Source of the DNA: an uncultured Pelagibacteraceae bacterium
GTDB taxonomy: Bacteria > Pseudomonadota > Alphaproteobacteria > Pelagibacterales > Pelagibacteraceae
Direction of reading: 5' to 3'
Assembly: GCA_902632445.1 (NCBI GenBank)
Contig: CACPCL010000003.1
Span: forward strand, 20,169-84,168
Length of the DNA stretch: 64,000 nt
Shown here piece by piece: positions 41,410 to 48,716 of the stretch (positions are counted from its first letter, which is position 1; every line of letters starts with the position of its first letter). The translations under genes were made by a program, and so were the position numbers. The notes below the pieces were generated by a model that had not been told where the DNA came from, ran no database searches, and saw nothing but the letters and a program-made list of their open reading frames with translations.

Positions 41410-43106
41410 AGGCCTTTAATAAGTTTTTTTTCAATTTTTTCTTTAAGGTCTTTTTCGGTCTTTTTAAGATTTAAAACATACTCCCAGTAATATCTAGCTT
41501 GTAGTTTATCTCCATTTTTCCAAAGTGCATCCCCATAATGATCATTTACAATTGGATCTGCTGGCATAAGTTTTACAGCACGTCTTAAATAGTCTTTTGA
41601 CTCTTTATATCTCTTTAATTTGTATAAAGCCCAACCTAGTGAGTCTATTATGTAAGGATCGTTGGATTTTAAATCATTGGCTTTCTCTAACATTTTAAGC
41701 GACTCTTCAATTTTGACACCTTGCTCGATCCATGAATAAGCTAAGTAATTAATTACATATGCTTGATTTGGACTTACATCGAGTGAGTCGAGTAAATCTT
41801 TTTCAGCTTTTTCCCACTGATCAGTTCTCTCATAAGCAATACCTCTCCCATCTTTTACATCAGGGTAAAGAGGGTGATTTTTATTTATCTGATTTAGAAT
41901 TTTTGTATAATAAATAATTGCATCCTTAAACTGTTCATTGTTTTTTAAAAATTCTGCGTAATCAAAAGTCTCGTATATACTTTTTATTTCTAAATTATTA
42001 TATGCTTTTCTAAATAATTTAATTGATTGATTTACATTTTCTTCAATAATTAAAATTCTAGAGATCTGTTTTTGTGAATACCACTCTAAAGCACTCCCAT
42101 TTTTACTTAATCTTTTATAAATTTTTTTTGAGGTAGAATAATCTTCAATTTTAAAAAAATTTTCAGCTAATAAAGTATCAAATGTGTAGAATTCTTTATT
42201 AAGATACTTTGCTAAATTTAGATAAAAATTTGAAATTGAAAAAATAGATTGCGATGATAAAGCATTAGCAGCTATATATATTATTTCTGCAGCTACATGG
42301 TCCTCTCTTTTGCAATTAAAATTTAGTTTACCATTTTGATTCTTTAAATCAGCTTTATATTTGTTGAGAAGTAAATTTCTTGGATATAATTTTAAAGACT
42401 GGTTTATTATTTTCATCGATTTTTCATTTTTATTTAAACTTTCCAAATAATTTGCGTAAAAATAATTATATCTTGAAAAGTCTGTTTTTTTGTTTGATAT
42501 AAGTTCGTCGAAAAGAAACTCTGTTTTACTACTATTATAAAAACAATTTAAAAATACTTTCTGTATTTTTTTTAAATTTTGAAATCTATTATCTAACTTT
42601 TCTAAATTCTCCGTGGCCTTATTCAATTTATAATTGTTCAAACTAGACCAAATAGATAAGGAATGAACAATATAATCATCTAAAACGCTTCTAGAATTCC
42701 TTTGTTTTGCTTTTAAAAAGTATTTATTAGCTAAATTATGTTTTAAATTTTTTAAATAATAAATGCCAATTATTAAGTCAGTTTCAAAGCTTTCAAGTCC
42801 ATCTTTTTCTAATTTTTTTGAGTAGTTAAATGCTTGTTTAAAATTTTCAGAATTCACTAAAGAATATAAATATTTAGAGGAATAGTTATTATGACTGGCT
42901 TCTAAACCGTCCAATCTTTTTAAAAATTTATAGGACTCATTATATTGATTTTGATTTAAAAGAAGTACTCCAGCAAAATAATCAGATATATTACCTCCTC
43001 TTTCAAATCTATCTGAATTTTTTGCATGAAGTGTGGAAAAAAAAATAAAAATAATGACAAAAATAATTTGTCCTGTAATCTGTAATAGAACTTTAATATT
43101 AATCAT
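41406..43106 (-). CDS. Exported TPR-repeat protein
   Basis: N-terminal signal-like helix; degenerate then clear TPRs (GIAYERTDQWEKAEKDLLDSLDVSPNQAYVINYLAYSWIEQG...). Confidence 0.88.
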   Translation of the reverse strand: MINIKVLLQITGQIIFVIIFIFFSTLHAKNSDRFERGGNISDYFAGVLLLNQNQYNESYKFLKRLDGLEASHNNYSSKYLYSLVNSENFKQAFNYSKKLEKDGLESFETDLIIGIYYLKNLKHNLANKYFLKAKQRNSRSVLDDYIVHSLSIWSSLNNYKLNKATENLEKLDNRFQNLKKIQKVFLNCFYNSSKTEFLFDELISNKKTDFSRYNYFYANYLESLNKNEKSMKIINQSLKLYPRNLLLNKYKADLKNQNGKLNFNCKREDHVAAEIIYIAANALSSQSIFSISNFYLNLAKYLNKEFYTFDTLLAENFFKIEDYSTSKKIYKRLSKNGSALEWYSQKQISRILIIEENVNQSIKLFRKAYNNLEIKSIYETFDYAEFLKNNEQFKDAIIYYTKILNQINKNHPLYPDVKDGRGIAYERTDQWEKAEKDLLDSLDVSPNQAYVINYLAYSWIEQGVKIEESLKMLEKANDLKSNDPYIIDSLGWALYKLKRYKESKDYLRRAVKLMPADPIVNDHYGDALWKNGDKLQARYYWEYVLNLKKTEKDLKEKIEKKLIKGL

Positions 43107-43799
43107 ATGATTTTTAAAAAAAACAATTTCAGCTCGCTTAAACTAATTAAATATTATAACTATATAAATCATAATTTAATTTACAATGATAAGGCAATCA
43201 ATAGATATAAAAAGGACAATTTTGAAATTTCGGAGGAAAAATCAAAAAAACTTGAATTATTAAAAAAGTCAATTATTGATTTAAAAAACTGTAATCTTAA
43301 AAAGCGAGCAAAAAATATAGTTTTTTGTGATGGTAACCCTAAATCAAAAATAATGCTTATTGGAGAAGCTCCAGGTGCTAACGAGGATCAAGAAGGTTTA
43401 CCATTTGTAGGTAGAGCCGGGTTGTTACTTGATAAAATGTTGGCGGCAATAAATTTAGACAGAAAGAAAGTATATATATCAAATATTATAAATTATAGGC
43501 CACCTGAAAATCGAAGACCAACGGATGAAGAGATTAAAAGATATTTGCCTTTTATCTTAAAGCATATTGAAATAATTAATCCAAAAATACTAGTATTACT
43601 TGGAAGCACTGCAATGAATGCGCTTATTGGCAAAGATGAAGTTATTTCAAAAATGAGAGGCAAATGGATAGAAAAAAAATTTGGAAATTGCAAAACATCG
43701 GTGATTATTACATTTCACCCTGCTTTTTTAATGAGGCAGCCTGCACAAAAGAAGATGGCTTGGGTTGATTTAAAAATGATAAGAGATAAAAAAATCTAA
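43107..43799 (+). CDS. Uracil-DNA glycosylase, family 4/5-like
   Basis: IMLIGEAPGANEDQEGLPFVGRAGLLLDKML, NIINYRPPENRRPT, TFHPAFLMRQP. Confidence 0.9.
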   Translation: MIFKKNNFSSLKLIKYYNYINHNLIYNDKAINRYKKDNFEISEEKSKKLELLKKSIIDLKNCNLKKRAKNIVFCDGNPKSKIMLIGEAPGANEDQEGLPFVGRAGLLLDKMLAAINLDRKKVYISNIINYRPPENRRPTDEEIKRYLPFILKHIEIINPKILVLLGSTAMNALIGKDEVISKMRGKWIEKKFGNCKTSVIITFHPAFLMRQPAQKKMAWVDLKMIRDKKI

Positions 43800-43804
43800 T
43801 TAAA

Positions 43805-44377
43805 TTGAAAAAAAAAATTATTACTGCTGGTGTTGATGAAGTTGGTAGAGGGTGTCTTGCTGGTCCAGTAGTTTCAGCAGCTGTAATACTAAAACAGGGT
43901 ATTAATCTTAGCCTTCTAAAAGACTCCAAAAAAATTAGCTTTAATAAAAGACGAGAGATATCAGATCATATTAAATCTCACTCACATTACGCAATCGGTC
44001 TAGCTTCTGTTGAGGAGATTTTAGATTTAAATATTCTTCAAGCTTCATTGCTATCGATGAAAAGAGCTTTAAAACAACTGACTATAAAACCTGATTTGAC
44101 TTTGATAGATGGAAATTTCGCACCAAGTGAACTAAAAAATTATAAAACTATCGTTAACGGTGATGAAAAAATAAAGGTAATTAGCGCGGCTTCAATAATA
44201 GCAAAAGTTTATAGAGACAATTTAATGATTAAACTTTCACAAGAATTTTCTAATTATGCCTGGGAAAGTAATTTTGGTTATGGAACTAAAGCACATTTAG
44301 AGGGTTTAAAAAAATTTGGTGTTACCTCCCATCACAGAAAAGGTTTTAAACCCGTACACAAGATATTGTCTAACTAA
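43805..44377 (+). CDS. rnhB: Ribonuclease HII (TTG start)
   Basis: ITAGVDEVGRGCLAGPVVSAAVIL, LIDGNFAPS, SNFGYGTKAHLEGL. Confidence 0.96.
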   Translation: MKKKIITAGVDEVGRGCLAGPVVSAAVILKQGINLSLLKDSKKISFNKRREISDHIKSHSHYAIGLASVEEILDLNILQASLLSMKRALKQLTIKPDLTLIDGNFAPSELKNYKTIVNGDEKIKVISAASIIAKVYRDNLMIKLSQEFSNYAWESNFGYGTKAHLEGLKKFGVTSHHRKGFKPVHKILSN

Positions 44378-44449
44378 GAATCTCTAACACAAGAAGACTC
44401 ATTTTTTCATCAAAAACGTTTGACCCAAGATTCAATTTAGGGTTGAATC
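44378..44449. promoter_or_regulatory. Cluster of four GANTC (CcrM target) sites upstream of ccrM
   Basis: GAATC 44378-44382, GACTC 44396-44400, GATTC 44429-44433, GAATC 44445-44449. Confidence 0.7.
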
Positions 44450-44454
44450 TAAAA

Positions 44455-45528
44455 ATGTTAAAATTTTCTGATCAAATCGTTAATGGAGATTGTTTAAAAG
44501 AAATAAAAAAAATTCCTGATAAGTCTTTTGATTTAGTTTTTGCTGACCCTCCTTACAATATGCAGATTGGTGAAAAATTAACTCGACCTGATGCAAGCAA
44601 AGTGAATGGTGTAAATGATAAGTGGGATCAATTTAATAGTTTCAAACATTACGATGAATTCTGTATTGCTTGGCTGAACGAGTGTAAAAGAATTCTAAAA
44701 GATAATGGAAGTATTTGGGTAATAGGATCTTATCATAATATTTTTCGTCTAGGTTATCACTTGCAAAATTTAGATTACTGGCTGCTTAACGATGTCATCT
44801 GGAGAAAAAATAATCCCATGCCAAATTTTAGAGGAACACGATTTACTAATGCACATGAAACTCTTATATGGGCTTCAAAAAATAAGAAATCAAAATATAC
44901 CTTTAATTATCAATCGTTAAAATGCTTAAATGATGACTTACAGATGAGATCGGACTGGACATTACCTATTTGCAACGGAAAAGAGAGACTAAAGAAAAAC
45001 GGAAAAAAAATACATTCTACACAAAAACCAGAGGCGCTTTTACATAGAATCATTTTAGCTACTACAAACAAAGGTGATACAATCTTTGATCCTTTTTTAG
45101 GTACTGGAACAACAGCAGTTGTAGCTAAAAAATTAGGAAGAAGATACTTTGGTATAGAAAGAGATAAAAAGTATTTTAAAGCTGCAAGTGAAAGATTAAA
45201 AAAAACTAAGGTAATTGAGGATGAATACTTAGATACTATTGAAAACAATAAATCAAAACCAAGAATTCCTTTTGGTTCTCTTGTGGAACTAGGAATATTA
45301 AAGCCTGGTACTATACTATTTGATCCAAAGAAGAAGATTAACGCTAAAATTATGGCCGATGGTAGTATTAAATATAAAGAGTCAGAAGGTTCTATTCATA
45401 AAGTGGCAGCAACAATTATGGGAGCGGAAAGCTATAATGGTTGGACTTATTGGCATTGCAATATTAATGGATCCACTGTTGTAATTGATAGTTTAAGACA
45501 AAAATTTATCACTGAAACTAAAGCCTAA
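44455..45528 (+). CDS. ccrM: CcrM-type adenine-N6 DNA methyltransferase (predicted GANTC specificity)
   Basis: IVNGDCLKEIKKIPDKSFDLVFADPPYNMQI, DPFLGTGTTAVVAKKLGR, C-terminal RAMA-like domain. ORF track starts at TTG 44443; ATG at 44455 preferred. Confidence 0.95.
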   Translation: MLKFSDQIVNGDCLKEIKKIPDKSFDLVFADPPYNMQIGEKLTRPDASKVNGVNDKWDQFNSFKHYDEFCIAWLNECKRILKDNGSIWVIGSYHNIFRLGYHLQNLDYWLLNDVIWRKNNPMPNFRGTRFTNAHETLIWASKNKKSKYTFNYQSLKCLNDDLQMRSDWTLPICNGKERLKKNGKKIHSTQKPEALLHRIILATTNKGDTIFDPFLGTGTTAVVAKKLGRRYFGIERDKKYFKAASERLKKTKVIEDEYLDTIENNKSKPRIPFGSLVELGILKPGTILFDPKKKINAKIMADGSIKYKESEGSIHKVAATIMGAESYNGWTYWHCNINGSTVVIDSLRQKFITETKA

Positions 45529-46658
45529 TTTTTATAAACTTTACCTAAGTATCTTTTTACAAAAAATTTACGTTTTACCAAAAACTTCAAAAACAGATTT
45601 CTTATATTTTGCATAATTTTGCTTGAAAAGTGAAATACAAAGAAATTAAAATTTGATCTACTTCTTATTATCTTTGCCCTTTTTGATCTAATTTCAAAAT
45701 AATTATTTTCTTTATCAAGCTTATCTTTTGTCAATAAATTAAATATTTCAGAAGCGCTTTCTATAGACTGCCCGGCACCTTGTGCTAGTGTAGGCAAAAA
45801 CCCATTAAAGGCATCTCCAATATAAAATACTTTTTTATTAGAAGAAGGAATAATTTTTGGAGTAAAATATAAAGGCCATGTTTTTATTTCATTCTCAAAT
45901 ATATTCTTTAATTTTGGGTTTTGTTTTAAGACTACTTCTTGAACTAACTTTTTGACATCATCAGGTTCATATTTTTTACATCTAATTATACAAACCATAT
46001 TAAGTTCTTTTTTTTTATTTATTGGATAAAGAACAACATGACAGTTACTTCCAAGCATTAAACTAATATTTTCTTCATTTATATCTAATTCAGATTTTGA
46101 ATTTAATATTACTCTCGCTGCAATAGCTTTTTTAAATCTTGGCTCAACTTTTTTCATTTCAAAAAATGATCTGGTGTTTGAAAATATTCCATCAGCAGCA
46201 ACAACGAAATCTACTAAATCATTTGTATTGTCATCAAATTTGATAAGAACTTTGTCTTTAAGCTCAGAGACCTCTTTTATTTTTTTTCCAAATCTTAAAT
46301 GCTGTGTATAAATTTCTTCTTTCAAAAATTCTATTAAAGTAGATCTTTGAAGCGTTGTGTATTTTGCTTCAGGGCTATTAAACTTAGACAAATTTAAATC
46401 ACATATTTTTTTATTTTGTATATTATAAAAATCTATTGTTTTTGGGTGAAAAATTTTTTCGTTATTAATTTTATCAAAATTTATTTGGTTTAAAATCTTT
46501 ATACTATTTGTCGCTAATTGAATACCGTAGCCTTCTTCTAGAGACAAACTTTCTTCTCTTTCATAAACCATAAATTCATCATCTGTATATTTTTTAATTA
46601 AGTTTGCTAAAGTTAATCCTGCTATACCTGCGCCAATTATTGCAATTTTCTTTTTCAT
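45525..46658 (-). CDS. FAD-dependent monooxygenase (UbiH/salicylate hydroxylase-like)
   Basis: IIGAGIAGLTLANLIKK, VAADGIFSNTR, VFYIGDAFNGFLPTLAQGAGQSIESA. Confidence 0.88.
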   Translation of the reverse strand: MKKKIAIIGAGIAGLTLANLIKKYTDDEFMVYEREESLSLEEGYGIQLATNSIKILNQINFDKINNEKIFHPKTIDFYNIQNKKICDLNLSKFNSPEAKYTTLQRSTLIEFLKEEIYTQHLRFGKKIKEVSELKDKVLIKFDDNTNDLVDFVVAADGIFSNTRSFFEMKKVEPRFKKAIAARVILNSKSELDINEENISLMLGSNCHVVLYPINKKKELNMVCIIRCKKYEPDDVKKLVQEVVLKQNPKLKNIFENEIKTWPLYFTPKIIPSSNKKVFYIGDAFNGFLPTLAQGAGQSIESASEIFNLLTKDKLDKENNYFEIRSKRAKIIRSRSNFNFFVFHFSSKIMQNIRNLFLKFLVKRKFFVKRYLGKVYKN

Positions 46659-47659
46659 TAGAATAAAGTTGAAACTTGATTAAATATTTTTTTAGTAAAA
46701 CTAGGAATAAATTCTTTATTGTTATTTAAAGAGTACCAATTATATGATTTTGGAATTTTTTTTGAAAATTTATAATACAAATTTATATTAAGACTTAAGT
46801 TTGAAATAGAATTTTTATAATTTTTTAAAAATTTCCAATTTTTATTAATAGAATTATTTTTCATTTCTTTTATTAATGGTAAATTAAAATTTTTGAGAAA
46901 TTTTATTTCGTTGTCTTTTGTCAAAGCTATTTGTTTTTTTTTACTCACATAACAAAAAATATTATAATTCATAATTTTTATTTTTTTTCTTTTATAAGTT
47001 TCAATCTTATTTGACGATTTTAAATACCTACAACTTTTATTCAAACAACATTGACTACATTTTGGGTCTTTTGGCATGCAAATTAGAGCACCAAATTCCA
47101 TTAATGCCTCAACTAAATCAGAGTTTCTATTTGTAATAAAAAGATTTTTTTTATTAGAATCAATTAACTTTCCGAAATCTATCTTTGACTCTTTTTGATT
47201 TAAATATCTTGCGAATACTCTTTTTACATTACCATCTAAAGCTATTGTTGGATAATTATGAATAAAACCCATCAGCGCACTAGCTGTATAATCTCCAACT
47301 CCTGGTAATTTTTTTATTTCTTTTAAAGTTTTCGGAAGTTTGCAGTTTAATTTTTTTACTAAAAGTTTTGTTGATGCTAGTAAATTCCTTGCTCTTCTAT
47401 AATAACCTAAGCCTTCCCATAACTTGAGAATTTGATTTTCATTAGCTTTTGAAAGAGATTTAAGTGTCTTATATTTTTTTATAAATTTTTTGAAATAAGG
47501 AATAACTGTTTTTACCTGAGTTTGTTGCAACATAAACTCGCTTAATAGTCTGTAATAAAGCTTTTTTGGTGATTTTTTGCTAACACGCCAAGGTAAATCG
47601 CGCTTGCTATTATCATACCAAGCGAGAATATTTTTTGATAAAGTTGGATTTAAATGCAT
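46658..47659 (-). CDS. mutY: A/G-specific adenine glycosylase MutY
   Basis: WYDNSKRDLPWR, LPGVGDYTASALMGF, ALDGNVKRVFAR, CMPKDPKCSQCCLNKSC [4Fe-4S] motif. Start set to the internal MHLNPTLSK ATG. Confidence 0.95.
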   Translation of the reverse strand: MHLNPTLSKNILAWYDNSKRDLPWRVSKKSPKKLYYRLLSEFMLQQTQVKTVIPYFKKFIKKYKTLKSLSKANENQILKLWEGLGYYRRARNLLASTKLLVKKLNCKLPKTLKEIKKLPGVGDYTASALMGFIHNYPTIALDGNVKRVFARYLNQKESKIDFGKLIDSNKKNLFITNRNSDLVEALMEFGALICMPKDPKCSQCCLNKSCRYLKSSNKIETYKRKKIKIMNYNIFCYVSKKKQIALTKDNEIKFLKNFNLPLIKEMKNNSINKNWKFLKNYKNSISNLSLNINLYYKFSKKIPKSYNWYSLNNNKEFIPSFTKKIFNQVSTLF

Positions 47660-48139
47660 AACAAAAATAATAATAAAAGTAAGACTTTCATACAAGGGCT
47701 GCGTCCTTTTTCAAGCTCAATTCCAAAAACTTTAAAGAAACATTTAAAAAAAGGTGGCTATAATTATTCTAACATTATTGATAATTGGACCAAAATGGTA
47801 AATAAAAAAATTTCTGACGCATGTTATCCTGCTTCAATAAAAATGGGGAAAGAGATGAAAAATGGAACTTTAGTCTTAAATGTAATTCATGGAAAAGAAA
47901 TAGAAGTGGAATATAAAAAAAATGAAATAATTGATAAAATTAATAGTTTTTTCGGATATAATTGCATTAGTAATGTAACTTTAAAGATAGTTCAAGATAA
48001 ATTAAATGACAAAAATAAGATTTTTCCAAAAATAAGAAATTTTAATAAGATCAAAGAAAAAATGAATGAAGTTAAAGACATACAACTAAAAAGTTCCCTA
48101 AAAAGTTTTTTAAAAGCATACAATGAGAGAAATGAATAA
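47654..48139 (+). CDS. DUF721/DciA-like protein
   Basis: IPKTLKKHLKKGGYNYSNIIDNWTKMVNKKISDACYP followed by a small alpha/beta domain; mutY/dsbA neighbourhood. Confidence 0.75.
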   Translation: MHNKNNNKSKTFIQGLRPFSSSIPKTLKKHLKKGGYNYSNIIDNWTKMVNKKISDACYPASIKMGKEMKNGTLVLNVIHGKEIEVEYKKNEIIDKINSFFGYNCISNVTLKIVQDKLNDKNKIFPKIRNFNKIKEKMNEVKDIQLKSSLKSFLKAYNERNE

Positions 48140-48716
48140 AATTTTTTTTAAAACGCTATTTTTACTTTTTTTCTTATTTTCAGCTCAAGCAAATAGTAAA
48201 ATTTTAAGTATAGGCAACTCAAATGCCAAAGTTATAGTTAAGGTTTTTTCTTCTTTGACTTGCCCTCACTGTGCAGATTTTCATCAAACTATTTTTGAAA
48301 ATTTAAAAAAAGATTTTATCGATAAGGGACTTGTCAAATTTGAGCATCACGCTTTTCCACTAGATCTAGCTGCCCTTAACGCCGAAATAATTGTGAGATG
48401 TCACATTGATAAAGATAAAAAATTTAATCTACTAAACGAGATTTATGAAAAGCAAAAAGTATGGGCAGTTGGAACAGATATAGATAAAATTAATGATTTG
48501 ATAAAAAAAGTTGCATCAAAGCACAACTTAAAAAATGAAGACATGGATAAATGTTTAAAAAATGATCAAGCTCAAGATGATATTTTAAATCAGAGAATAG
48601 CAGCTCAAAAAAAATACAAAATTGAGTCTACCCCAACAATCATAATTAATGAGAAAAAATATACCGGCAAAGTTGATTATAAACAATTTAAAAAAGTGAT
48701 AGAAAGAAATCTGTAA
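48123..48716 (+). CDS. DsbA-family thiol:disulfide oxidoreductase
   Basis: Signal peptide, VFSSLTCPHCADFH active site, ESTPTIIINEKKYTG cis-Pro loop. Confidence 0.93.
   Translation: MREMNKIFFKTLFLLFFLFSAQANSKILSIGNSNAKVIVKVFSSLTCPHCADFHQTIFENLKKDFIDKGLVKFEHHAFPLDLAALNAEIIVRCHIDKDKKFNLLNEIYEKQKVWAVGTDIDKINDLIKKVASKHNLKNEDMDKCLKNDQAQDDILNQRIAAQKKYKIESTPTIIINEKKYTGKVDYKQFKKVIERNL

Noticed and set aside
43107-43799. UDG lacking the four Fe-S cysteines as a novel variant
   Set aside because: Only three Cys are present and not in family-4 positions, but I recall alphaproteobacterial UDG homologues with similar CxLK regions without the full Cys set, so novelty is not supported.
44910-45248. Antisense ORF (112 aa, minus) inside ccrM
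   Set aside because: Entirely opposite a conserved methyltransferase domain; no independent support.
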